In this document: one piece after another, positions 1 to 13,600 of the stretch
How positions within the stretch are numbered: the stretch's first letter is position 1
Layout: the number at the start of each line of letters is the position of its first letter
Assembly: GCA_016180815.1 (NCBI GenBank)
Contig: JACPAN010000020.1
Coordinates: 1-64,000 of the forward strand
Reading direction: 5' to 3'
From: Elusimicrobiota bacterium
GTDB taxonomy: Bacteria > Elusimicrobiota > Elusimicrobia > JACQPE01
DNA: 64,000 nt
Program-made: the position numbers and the translations under genes
Notes under the pieces: model-generated
Told to the model about the DNA's origin: nothing
What the model saw: the letters and a program-made list of their open reading frames with translations, nothing else
Databases searched by the model: none

Positions 1-1
1 C

Positions 2-3000
2 AATGACTCGGGCGTGGGCGTGGCCACGGTGACGGTGTCGATCGGGAAGAATTCGGCGTTGACCGGCTCGTTGTGCTACAACCCGTCGGCGTCGAATTTT
101 ACGGCGGCTTGTCCCAATTACTTCCCGGCGGGCTCCTCGGTGGACAATTGGACGGTTGCGGGCGTCAATTGGGAGACGGGATTCCGCTACTACATCATCG
201 CGCGGTCTTCGGATAATGCCAATAACTTCCAACAGGCGGCGGACTTCGCGGTGGGGGTGTCCTCCTTGTCGTTTACCTTCGACAATAACCCCCCTACTTC
301 TCTGGTGACTTCGATTTCAAGCGGCAGCTTTTATCGATTTGCGGATTCCATCAACGGCACGTTCGCGGATACCGGCAATGTTTCCTTCGTTGATTTAGTG
401 GAAATCGAAATCCGAGATTTCGGCGCCAATTTGATTGAAGACGGGGGGGATACCTTTTGGGGGGGGTCGAGTTTTCTGGGCTCCTCCTCTTGGGTTGCGG
501 TCAACTTTACCCCGGCCATATCGGGTTCCTGGTCGTATTCCTCCGTGCCCAATTGGGATTCCGCCAGAAAATACCGCGTCAGCGTCCGGGCCATCGACCG
601 CGCCGGCAATCAGGAAGCCTTTAACGCGGGTCCCATTTTCACCATGGACCGGTCGTCGCCGACCGCCGAACTGACTCAGCCGACCGCCGGTTCCGGCTGG
701 CGCTATTTCCCGTCCCTTCAAGGCACGGCTTCGGACGGTTTGGCCTCGACGGATGCCGGGATTATTTATTCGACCAACGTTCAAGTCGCGATCCAGCGCC
801 AGGATAACTTAAATTGCTGGAACAACGCGGCTTGGGATTCGACACCCGGTTGCCATCCTCTGTGGAGAAGCGCCAGCTTCGTGGGCGGTTCTTCAGGCAC
901 CTGGAGCTATGCCTCGGTGCCTACGGGCGCTGATGCGCCGACCGGCGTGCGCTACCTTTTTCAGACGCGCGCCATCGACAATACTTTGCCTGCGCCGGGC
1001 AATGTCCAGGCTGTTTTCGGCGTCGGCGTTTCCTCGGGTATTTTCTACATTGACAATGCTTCGGGGACGGCCACCGTCGGTTTCCCGGCGAACGGTAGCC
1101 AACGCAATGCCTTGACCTTAACCTCCGGCACCATCACGGATGATTTTTCAGGAGTTTTTGAGGCCGTCCTGCGCATCAGCACCATGACCGGAACCGGACC
1201 ATCCTCTTATTGGACCGGCTCGCAATGGATCGCCACCAGCTCCGAGGTATTCCAGCAAGCCGCGTCAACCGGCGTTCTTTCCTCCACCTGGGGCTATACC
1301 AATTTGCCCGGCGCCTGGGGCGTTCCCGGAACTACCGTGACCATCGACGTGCGCGCCAAGGACATGGCCGGCAACACGGAAAACACGGCTTATCAATCCC
1401 GATGGATTTACGACACTCAGGCACCTGCGTCTGCGGTGGCAACGCCTGATCAAGACAATAAATATTATTCGCCCGCCGTCTTCTTGAACAATATTTTAGG
1501 CACGGCCAACGAACAACCGTCACACGCCTATGCCAAAGTCGGTGAAGTACAATTGCGCATCCAGCGTTCCGAGGACAGTTTCTGTTGGACCGGATCGAGC
1601 TGGACCCAGACATCGGGCGATTGCGCGTCAACCTGGATTTCCTCTTCAGGCTGGAACGCGGGTTCCGTCAATTGGTCTTTCGGCAAAGCCACCTCCTGCG
1701 GCGGGGATTGGTGCGACAATTTCCGTTATGACCTGCATGTTCGGGCCCAGGATAAAACCGCGCCTAATGCCAATTTGGCCCAACAAACCACGCGTTATTT
1801 CACCTACGATTCTTCTTTGCCTACGGCCGATTTGGCCGAACCCAATTCAACCTTCGAGGACGCTGGAACATTCCCCGGGAACATCACCGGCACGGCCTCC
1901 GACGGCAATAATGCCCGCCGTTCAAAGGTGTACAGCGTGGAGGTGGCGATCAGGAATCCGGCTACGGGACCTGACGGTTGGTGGAACGGCGCCGGCGCTT
2001 TCGATGTGACCGACGGCAACTGCGATCCGGATGATGTGGGCGGCTGCTGGATTGCGGCTTCGACCTCGGCGGAAGCGGGTTGCCCGACTTGCCGCGTGGA
2101 TTGGACATTCACCTCGACACCGACCTGGACCAGCGGGCAATCGTACCGGGTCAAAATACGGGTGAAAGATGTAGCGGGAAATACGGCTTCGATTATCACC
2201 AGGGATTTCACCTATGACGTTTCCGGAGTGCCGGGCGTGGGGGTGACGCTGCCTGTTAATGACGGCAAGTATAAATCAGGGGTCATCGCCAATATTTCGG
2301 GAACAGCTTCGGATGCATTTCAGGTCGTTACCGCCTCCATTTCCATTCGTGAACACGTGGATGTCAACCCCGGGAAATATTGCTGGAGCGTCGGCGCTTC
2401 CACGTTCAACGTGGCGAGCGTCGCCGACGACGGCATGGGCGTGGAAGGCTGCCCGCTGTCCGCGTGGTACCCGGCCACGCTTTCAGGCAGCGCTCCCAAC
2501 TATACATGGACTTATCCCATGGTGGCTTTGCAGGATCATTATAAGTACGAAGTCAAAGCCCGAGTCATCGATCAAGAGGGCAAACGGAATCAAACGTCGT
2601 TCATCTTGATGACCTACGATATCACGGCCCCGACCTCCACCGTGCGCTCGCCGGTCAGCGGGTCTTTCTTGTCCACGTTGACGCAAATCACGGGCACGGC
2701 CTCCGATTTTGGGCCGTTTGAGTCCGGCATCGCGGGCGGCGGCGGCGCGCAAATCGCGATTTTCGGGCCGGATGAGAACGGCATTGCGGATAAATGGTGG
2801 CAAACGGACAATACCTGGTCAGCGTCTCATGCCGCTCCTGCTCAGGAGCAGGATTGGCTGCCGGCAACATGGAACGGCACGGATTGGACAAAATCCAGCA
2901 ATTTGCCGCCCGCCAACAAGCTGTATCAGGGCGGCGTGTACACGGTTTATGCCCGCGGTTTTGACGTGGCGCGCAACACGCAGACGGCATTGGCCAACCC

Positions 3001-4640
3001 CATCACCTTCACCTGGGATGCCGCCGGCCCGAACATCAATATCACGACGCCGACGTCGGCCTCGGAAAAAGTTTACAGCTCGATCCCTGAAATCGGCGGC
3101 ACGGCCCAGGACACGAAAAATATCAGCCAGGTGCAATACCGCATCAAACGTCCCGGCGCCAATTATTGGGTCTCGGGCGGCGATTTCACCGGCGGGCCAA
3201 ATACCTGGCATGTAGCCAGCGGTACCATCAACTCAGGCGCTTTGTTGAATTGGTCCACGGGGTATTTGCCGGCTTGGGCGGAGTTAAGCAACAATGCTTG
3301 GGAAATCAACGCCCGGGCGCGCGACGATGCCGGCAATTATTCGGCAACTTATACCACCACCACGTTCCGTTTCGACACCACGCCGCCGGTGTCCGTGACG
3401 ACCAACGTCGTGGAAGGCTCCACCGTGGCTTCCTATACGATTTTGCGCGGCACGGGCACCGAAGCCAACGGCTTGGCGACTACCGAGGGCGATTTCTTTA
3501 AAATTCGCATTTTTGATTTGACGGCGAATTCCTGTTTCGACGGTTTGGGCGGCTGGTCGGGAGGCTGCCCCGGCGGCGGATTCATCGACGTGCCGGTGAG
3601 TTCCGTCGCGGTCTTCACCTCAAGTTACGCCTGGCAATACGGCCATGCCACGATCAGCAATAATACGGCTTGGACCAGCGGCAACACGTATAAGATCAAT
3701 ATCAAAGCCCGCGACACGGCCACACCGGCCAATTATGAGAACGTTTTCGCCACCAGGACGTTTATTTTCGACGCCGCGCTGCCGACCTCGGCGTCCACCA
3801 GGCCGCTGGCCGCAAGTTACTGGAAAGCGGCGAATTTGGGCTCGATCAAGGGCACGGCTTCCGACGCCACGGCCGGCGTGGATGAAACCGATCCTGCCGG
3901 ACCCAACCCCACGACCTGGGGCGTGCAATTTTCGATTTTGGAAACGGAGTCGAATAATTGGTTCAGCGGTTCGACCTTTACCTCGGCTAGCCAGGTTTTA
4001 GTGGGCGTGGATACGTACACGTATTTCGGGAACAACCTCGAGTGGAGCTACACGATTCTAAATCCTGACCAGAAATTCAAAAACGGGTATCACTACAATA
4101 TCAGGGTCATCGCCCGCGACCGGGCCAATAACGCCCAGAGCACGAACACCGTTTCCGTCGCCGGGTTTTTGGTGGACGACACCAAACCCACGACCAGCCT
4201 AACCGATCCGGACAATCCGGATTTGACGAAATTCGACAATTTCGTCATGGCCGGCCAAGCCAGCGATCCCGAACCCACGCCTGATCCCGACGGCGGCGCG
4301 ACCAACGCCTCGGGCTTGACTGGCGCCGCAGCCATTGAAGTTTTGATTTTAAGAGATGAGGATGACAACGGCACTGCGGACGCCGGGGATTATTATTGGG
4401 ATCAAGCCGCCACCACTTGGACGCTGACCGGGGGCGGTGAAAAGTGGAATCAGGTGACGACTTACAACAGCGGCACCCAGGAGTGGACGTTCTCCGGTAC
4501 GGTTTGCGACAATGACACGGAACGCTTAAACAACACCTGCTGGGTGCGCGGCAAATGGTATCGCTTGAAAACCCGCGCCACGGACAGGGCCGTTAACCAG
4601 GAAACCCCGGCTTCCACGGGCTTGCGCATGCGCGTGGCCG
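2..4640 (+). repeat. Array 1: about 12 Ig/cadherin-like protein repeats
   Basis: Protein-level tandem repeats of about 100-140 residues. Each ends with a strand such as YRVSVRAIDRAGN, then a linker like FTYDxxxPTxxxxxP, and begins with a GTASD-type motif. Most carry Trp/Tyr-rich segments (WSYxxVP). They have diverged, so this is an old array rather than a recent expansion. Confidence 0.8.
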
Positions 4641-7600
4641 CCAACGCGGATCACTTTGTGATCAAAACCGACACGGGCCCTTATACGGCCGGAACAGCGC
4701 AGACTGTTGAAGTGCGCGCCCATGACTCGTTACACGCGATCGCCGCGGCTTATACCGGACAAATTCGTTTTGAAACTAATGACCCCAACAGCCCGGAGGT
4801 CTCAGGCGGGGATTTGCCGGCCAATGTTACTTTTGACGCCAGCGACAACGGCGTTAAATCGGGCATTACGGGTTTGCGATTGACGATGGCCGGCACACGC
4901 AATATCCGCGTTGAGGACACGCAGACCTCCACCATTAACTCAGACGCCGGCGCCTTTGAGAGTGACCTGCCCATTATGGTCACCTCGGGTACGGCCAACA
5001 AGATTTTGGTCCTTGTTGTTCCGGACATGACATACCGTCCGGGTTGCGTTACGGTCAACACCAAGTGTACGACGGCTAACGGCCGCACGGAATCAGTCTC
5101 CGCCAAAACAGCCGGGGTGGGATTTAATGTCCGAGTGATCGCTACGGACGCTTTTTTCAACAAAGCTTCCTCCGAGCCCGTGGTTAATTTGACGAGTTCT
5201 GATCCCAATGATACGGATACCGGCAATACCACGATTACCAACGGCGACCGGACTTATTCCATCACATTGGAAAGCAAGGGCGGTTCAGTCTCGCAGCCCA
5301 GTCCGCCGCCTGCGGCGCGCACTGTTTCCGCTACCGGCGCAGGCACGGCGGGGGCTTATAACACGACGCCCGGCATAACGGTCAGGGCTAATCCCAGCAG
5401 CGCGACAAAGAAGATTTTAATGCTGATGCCCGGTGAGAATCCAAGCCCGGGGAGCAATTCAGGCAAAACAAGCGATGCGCCCACGGCCTGGACCGCGGGT
5501 TCCACGCGAACGGTCACGGTTTTCGCGGCTGATGAGTTTTTCAACCCTTATGATCCGGCGGACTTGGGCTCTTACCCGAGCGTTTGGATTGAGACGAGGG
5601 ATGATATCTATGACACCGAGCCTGCGACCAATACGCTTACCAACGGGACGACGACCTACGATGTGACCTTGTTTATCGCTTCAACGCAGTATTTGACGGT
5701 GACGGATGGGGCCGCCGGTTACCAGGATTATGATTTCAGCATCACGGGCTCGACCTATGTCACGGTCAATCCTGCGGCCGCCAAAAAGCTTCAAATTTTA
5801 ATGCCCGGAGAAACGGTCAAGCCCGGCAAGCCGCCTTATGATGAAAATCCGAGCACCGGCGGCAAAGACAATAGCCCCTCTCTCATGACCGCAGGCACAA
5901 CCGTTCAAGCAACCATCAATTGCGTGGACCGTTTCTTCAACCGCGTGACCTCATGCAACCCCACGGTTAATGTGGAGTTCGCCGGAGCCAATACCTCGGA
6001 AGACGATGATAATGGCGAATTCGCCAATAAAGCCTTGGTCAACGGAACTAACAGTTTTTCCATCCGTTTCCTGGCTTCCGGTTGGCAGGGAGGCGGCTCC
6101 ATGGGTTCGTCAAGAACCGTAACCGCCTCGGAAATCGGCACAAGCTGCGCCGGCGTGGCTTGCGTCCAGGATATCCGTCGCCCCGCCGCCAAACCCGGCG
6201 CCGCCAATAGGCTTCAAGTCGTCGTTCGGCCGGGCACGGTGAGCTGCCCATCGGCCGGTACCATCGATCAATTGGAACGGCCGGGCACGGGCACGGGTTT
6301 TGAGCCGGGCTGTGACGTTAATGCCGGCGGCAATAAGACGGCGGGCGGTGGATTCACGGTCAGGATCAACGGCACGGATGAATTTTTCAACCGAAGGAAT
6401 TATCCGGGCGAAGAAGACAGCCGCAATATCAGAATTATCACCACTGATCCGCACGACACGGAGAACGACGGCTCTTCCTGGTCGTCCATTCCTTTAGGCA
6501 GCCGCGGCGTGCCCGCTTCCTTGGATATCACGGTGACGCCCAAGCAGTCCACGACCTCGTTGAAAATTGAGGCCCAGGACATCAGCGGCATCAATCCGCA
6601 ATTGAGCACGGCGGCGGCCGCCGGCGTGCTCGTCGATCCGGGCAACGCGACCAAGCTGCACATTGTCATGGATTGCGGCTCCGGCTGCGGCGAAAAATTA
6701 GAACAAGGCTCAGGTGTTTCCGGAACCCCGCCGGCGGTGACCGCCGGCACGCGCATGGGGCTTAAAGTGTATGTGGTCGACAATGATTTCAACAAAGTTA
6801 ATGTGAGCACATCAGCCGTTCTGGTGGAATCTGCGGACGGCACGGATTTTGACGTGGCCGCAGCCACCAAAGCGATCGCTTCGGGCCAGGCGGTTTGGAA
6901 TCCGGACGTGGACGGCCCCATTATTTTCAACGCCAGGTCCGGCGCCGAATTAAAGGCTACCTTGGTCGATCCCTCGACCTTGGTGCCGCTGCCCGGCGCT
7001 TACAGCAGCGATCCGGAAAGCTCGCCGTTTACGGTCGGGGCCGCGGCCTTCGCTAAATTGATCGCCCGTTTTGCTGAGCAGGGGCACAAGCCCGGACAAC
7101 CCGATGACCCGTCGAACCCCTTGGGAGCGAACGGCTTTAATTGTCTTTTTAATGTGAATCGCTGCGGCAAGAACCAGGCGGACACCATCGGTGCCAAATT
7201 CGCCGGCGTTTCTTATCAAATCGAAGTGTTGGCCACGGACAGTTATTACAACATCGTTTCAACCAACCCATCCGTTGATTTGACTCCCAGCGATGCGCCC
7301 TCCGTGGTCAATGAAGTAATTGAAGATTTTCCCGTTCAAGCGCTGGAAAACGGCGCAACCATGTATAACGTCATTTTCAAAGTCGCGGATTCCGGGCGCT
7401 TCGTGACGCCGAGCCATACGGGCGGCGACATCGCGGGGTATCGTTCGGGAGACGTCTCGATCAATCCCGAATCAACGCCCAAAAAACTCGTGCTGTTGCT
7501 GCCGGGCGAATGTTTGGCGCCGGGTTCGGGCGCGGGCAAGGTGGGTGCCCCCGATGAAAACGGCATCCCGGACGACGGCACGGACGGCTGCACCACCGGC

Positions 7601-10600
7601 AACGGCGATGGGGACCAGAATTTCATCACCAGTAAGGACGTCCGTTATAAAGTCCGGCTGACCGATACTTTCTTCAATCCCAAGGCCGCGGATGCGGGGG
7701 ATTTGATGCTGCGCATTACCTCCACTGATCCTAACGACACCTCGGATGATCCCAAAGTAGGCGCAAGCATTAAAATCACCAACGGCCAAAGCACTTTTGA
7801 TTCAAATACCAACCCCTCGTCGTTCCATTGGAATTTTATGACTTCTTCCGGGACCCCGCCATCCGGAGGTTGGACGCTAAGCGCGCAAAAAGAATCGGGA
7901 ACCACTTGCCCGACTTGCGTCACCAACACATCGCCCAAGTTGGCCGTGGATCCTGATTTAAATTGCGTAACCGGTTCCTGCAGCCTTCTGATGCAAATCA
8001 CGCCGCAAACATTCACCGAAGGCGTGGGTTTGGTCGGTTCCCCGGGCGCGCAGCGCGCGGGCACGCAATTCCAGGCGACGATCCGCGCCGTGGACCCCAG
8101 CTACAACACCTTGACGTCCGGGGCTAATTCGGCGCCGACCGTTCGTTTCGAGGTTTTGGAAGGCGCGGGCGCGGCTCAGGAATCCGATCCGGCCAATATC
8201 GCGTTGACCAACGGCTTGGGCGTTCAGGACTTCACTCTTTATTTTGCGACGGACACGGTGCGATTGTCCGTCGACAACGTGGGCGGCTATGATTTTGTGG
8301 GCGGAACGACCCCGGTGTTGACCGTCAATGCCTCGGACTTTTTCAGATTCCATGTTGTTCTGCCCGGGGAAACCTATCAAGCCGCCAAAACGCCTTTTGA
8401 CGGAACCGGCGGAAAAACAGGGAATCCGTCGACCCGGGTCGCCGGCAACACGTTCCCGATCGAGGTGAGGGCCACGGACCGCTATTACAATAGGGTATCG
8501 ACCAATGCCAGCGTCACGGTGATTACGGATGATCTCTATGACACCGCTTCTTACGGACCCCAAACCCTCTCCCAAGGCTTAAGCGTATTTAATATCACCC
8601 CGAAAACCTCGACTGAAACCGCGCCGAGTCCAAACCGGGCCATTGCCCGTTGCGCTAATCAGGCTGATTGCGTGACTTACAGCATCACCTACGGTTCCTC
8701 CAGTCATATCCCGGTCAATTCTTCGGCGCCGGTGGCGTTATTGGCCCGGGTGCCCGGGGAATCCTTTGTTCCCGGTGATGTGGGTTCAGGCGGCAAAACA
8801 GGCCCGCAGGATCCGCAAACGGTCGGTTCTTCTTTCACCGTCACGGTTCGGCTTGTCGACCAATTCTTCAACCGTGTGCCCAGCCCATCGCCCGCGCCCA
8901 CGGTGCAATTGTCCGCGGATGATCCCTATGCCATTATTCCGGGCAATCAGGTTTTATCCACGGGTGAAGGCCTGTTCAACAATTTCTATTTTCGAAAGGC
9001 CGATGCCGTTGGATGGAAGATTTACGCCTCGACCGCGTCCGGCAGCGCGCTGACGACGGTTTCTTCGTCCACGGTCAACCCGGTCGTGTCCAATGCCACG
9101 ACCACCGCAAGGCTGCTGGTGGTGATGCCCGGAGAAAATTACGACCCCGGCAATGAATCGGGCGGCGGCAAAGCAAATCCGCCGCAAAGCCCCAACGCGG
9201 CTTCGATCTATCAGGTGACGGTGCGCGCCGTGGACCGTTTCTATAACCCGAAATCCACGGATACCGCGGTTTTCGTGGAAACAACCGATCCCTATGACGT
9301 TCATCCCGCAACCGTCAATCTTTCCGGCGGTACCACCACCTTCGACGTGATTTTCCAGTCGGCTACGGATGACCCGGATGCGCCGCGCGGCCCCTGGACC
9401 ATCCGCTCGGCCACGGCTTCGGCCTCGGATATGACGGCCTATGTTTCGGGCAATATCAACGTCGGCGCCGGATCGCCGGTGAAGCTTCTGGTTCTGCCGC
9501 CGGGCGTTGTCCATGAACCGGGAACCACGTCCGGATTCATTCAGAGCGCCTCGACGCAAATCGCCGGAGCCACGTTTAATTTGACGGTCAAAGTCGTCGA
9601 CCAATTCAACAACAGAAAAATCAACGCTCCGGCTACGATCAAAATCGTTTCAAACGATCCTCATGACGAGATGGCGGCATTGTCGCCCTTGGCGACCACC
9701 ACGGGCACAGCCACGTTTTCCAATGCCGTTCTTCGCACGGGCAACAGGAAATCCGACGGCGTGCCCGCGGCCTCGCCCGACGGCTGGTTGATCACGGCAT
9801 CGACCTCCGGCGGCACATTTTATGCCAACGGTATTTCTACCGCCGTGCCGGTCAGCGGCGCGCCGGCGACGCGCTTGATGGTGCTGATGCCGGGCGAAGT
9901 TTTAGACGAGGGCAATGTGGCCACCGGCGGCAAAAATTCCTCCAACCCGCCTGATCAACTCAGGGCCGGCTCGACCTACACGATCACGGCTTACGGGGTG
10001 GATAATTCCTATAACGTCGACGCCGCCACGTCGGCTTTCATCCAAATCGATTTTAACCCGGCCGGGTGGGCCTATGATGACGCCTTTGCCACGGCCACGG
10101 CCGTTAATCGCGAGCTTATTTCCGGCACCACCAATTTCGATCTCTCCTTCCGGGTCGGGGAATCCACGACCACAGGCGGATTCAAGGATTCGCGCGTCGT
10201 CGTTTTGTCCACGTCCAATGCCTTGACTCAGGTGGAGTCCTCTTCGGTGAGCGTCGCTTTTAAATCCGCGGCCAAGCTCCAAATTCTTGTTCCTTCAAAC
10301 GAGACAATTTTGCCCGGCAAACCTCCTTACGATTCAGGGCTTTCCGGCGGAGGCAACGGGCTTTCCGCGGGCGGCAAGTCGCAGAATCCTCCGGGCTCGC
10401 CGCCGAATGTCATCGCCACCAAGAATGCGGGCGTGGAGTTTGATGTGGCGGTTCGCGTGGTTGATGAATATTGGAATAAAGTCTCCACCCACGCGGTTAA
10501 TCTCGAGATGACCAGTCAAGACCCGGTGGACGGCCCTGATCCCAAGAATTTCGCGTTCACCGGTTCGACGACGACCAAATGGACGTTCCAGCGGGCCAAG

Positions 10601-13600
10601 TCCACGGGCTGGAAAATTTCCGCCAGAGATATCACGGACGTGTTGTTTATCGCCACGTCGCCGGCGATTTCGGTGCCGGCCGGCGCCGCCACGAAACTTC
10701 AAGTGCTGCTCCCCGGTGAAACGTGGAACGAGGATAGTCCAACCGGCAAAATCGGCTCGCCGCTGCCGTGGACCGCAGGCGTCACCAGCCAGGTCGTGGT
10801 CAATGCGGTCGACGATTTCTGGAATATCGCCAGCGTGGACTCCAGCATCATACGCTTGACCCCCAACGACCCCTATGCCCAAGGCATCGGTTTGGGTTCA
10901 AGCGGAAATTTCCAGACTCGCACGCTCCAGTCGGGCACCACCACTTACGAATTCATTTTAAAACGGGCCACAAGCACGGCCGGCGGCGGCGGGGCGCGTT
11001 TTTCGGTTGACGAGCAGGCGGACGGCAATCCCTTGAGCAATCCCTCCACCACCTCGGCTTATTTCCAGGTGGATCCGTCATCGGCCGTCAAACTCCAAGT
11101 GTTGCCGCCCAACCTCGTTGTTGATGAGGGCAGCCCGACCGGTTATTCGGGTACGGTATCGACTCAAACGGCCGGCGGCGGGTTCCCGGTCATCGTGCGC
11201 GCGGTGGATAATTTTTTCAATTTGGTCAACGCCGAGTCCCGTCAGGTTTTTGTCGAAACCGCCGATCCCTATGACATTCACCCATCCACGCTTCAATTGC
11301 TTTCCGGCACGACGGGTTTTACGGTGGCCATGATCAGCGAGTCCACGTGGACATTGACGGCGCGCGACACCATGCCTGTGTCCACGCAATTGCTCGCGGC
11401 TTCGACTCAAGTCTATGTCGGTCCCGGCACGCCGGCGAAGTTCTTGGTCGTTTTGCCCGGCGAAAGCCTTGAACAGGGCAAATGTGATATCAGCGGCCTT
11501 TGCCAGGTTATCGTCGGCACCGTCGGGCGGACGGGAATCGTGGATTTTGACGCCGTTGGAAACGGCGTCCAAAGCGCCACGGCGTCGGTTACCGGCGGCG
11601 ATGTCAACGGCAATTGGGATTTTCAGACCAAAGTGTATTTAACCGACATCTTCAACAACAGGGTCAAATCTCATCCGGGTGCTGTTGTGCGTCTGCGTTC
11701 CCCGAACGATCCTTATGATACCGAGGAGGGCGCCGGCGAACCCTCGCCGAACAATCCCCAGGGTTTGACTCAAGGGTTGGCGACATTCACCTTGTCTTTG
11801 CGCACCGCGGCCACGGGTCAGTATTTGCGCGCCGAAGAAGAATCCACATCCAACGGCTATGCCACTCACAATTCTTCGACCTTTACCGTGATCGCCAATC
11901 AACCGGCCAGCATGGTCGTGGTTTTGCCTAACGAGGCGCAAACCAACGGTAAGGGGACGGCTCCGGTGGGCAAGAGCACGGCCACCGCTCCTGTGTTTAT
12001 TTCCACGGTGGGCAATTGTTATACCGCCGGTCTTTATGTGACCGATTCTTATTACAACTGGGTTGCGGCGTTCAGCGGCGCCACCATCACCATGACCACC
12101 CCGGATGACGCCTTCGACGTCAATCCCGGCACTTTTGCGGTCCAGGGAGGCTCGGCGACGGTTTCCGGCATTTGCCCCAGGCGCGCCAGGAACACGGATG
12201 ATTCCTTGTTGACCACGGCCAGGGTTTTGGCCGAAGATTTAGATGGTTCCGCCCCGGCTTTAACCTGCACCGGAAACTGTTATTCGTCGAATTTTACGGT
12301 TAAGCCCGGCCCGGCTTCCCGTTTGGAAGCCAGGGATTTTGCGCAGACGCCCGGCCCCGGTTCCTCCAGCGGCAAAACAGGCAATCCCGGCTCAAAAACA
12401 GCCGGAACTCCCTTTAACGTCGAGGCGCGCGTGACCGACGCTTATTGGAATCTGGTTGAAAACTCCAACGGCATCCGCGTGCGTATTCAAACCTCCGATC
12501 CCAATGACGTGGAGCCCGCCACCCAAACCGTGACCACGACGCTGAATTTTGCGTTGAACTTGAAGCGCGCGGCCACGGATCACGTGATCAGCATTTTGGA
12601 CGAGGACAATAACCCCGGCATCGAGGATGCGAACACCGGCCCTGCGCCGATTCAAAGTTATGTCAAAGTTACTTCCTTGACCGTCAACGCCGGGTCCGCG
12701 GACCGGATCATCCTGATTCATTACCCCAATCAAACCTTGAATCAAGGCGCCACAAACTACGCCACCGCGCGTTCCGGGGCCGCGCCCGCGAGAACCGCAG
12801 GAGCGTCGTTTGGCGTGCGTGTGTATTTGACGGACGTCAACTTCAATATCGTCAAAGGCGTCAGGGACGGCGACCCGGTCACGGTCACGGCGCCGAACGA
12901 TCCTTACGGCGCTTCCCCCGGGTTCACCGGAACGCTTGACGCCAGCCAGGGATTCGCCACGGTATCGAGCGTGGAATTGAGAAAATCCACGGCCCAGTAC
13001 CTGGAAGCCGCGATTTCACCGGCGACTTTGCCAGGATTCAACTCAGATTCGCTGGCGTCCGGCACCAATCCTTCTAATTTTACGGTTAATGCCGGCGCCC
13101 GTCAGGGCTTGCAGGCTTTAATGCCTTGGGAAACAGAGGATCCCGGCCGGGGCAATTATCCTGCGGGCGGCAAAATCGTGGGTTCCACGTCCACGCTCGC
13201 CAGCCCCAGCCTGTTTGCGGGCGTACCCTTTACGGTTAAAACGCGCGCCGTGGATCAATATTTCAACACCGTGGATAATACGGCCGGCGGTTGGGTTTGC
13301 CCGGGTAGCGAGCCTTGCCCCGACGTTTATTTGGAAACGTCCGATCCTTACGATGTCCAGCCCGCCACCATCAGCTTGAACGCGGACGGCACGCGCAATG
13401 TGACCGTAACCTTGGTTTCACGGCGCGCCGATCACACGATTTTTGCCAGCGTGGCGGATAATCCCGGCGGCGCGCCCTTCCCGGGCGGCAACCTGACGCC
13501 CAATCTAGCGAATCAAACGACCAACTTTTTCGTCGAGTCTTCGGCCCCGGCGCGTTTGATGGTGTTGCTGCCGGGCGAGTTCGAGGTGGAGGGAAAATGC

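Noticed and set aside
8954-9604. Long minus-strand frames throughout the giant gene
   Set aside because: Gly/Arg/Asp-rich products that follow the repeat codons in reverse; the plus-strand frame is uninterrupted and clearly repetitive protein.
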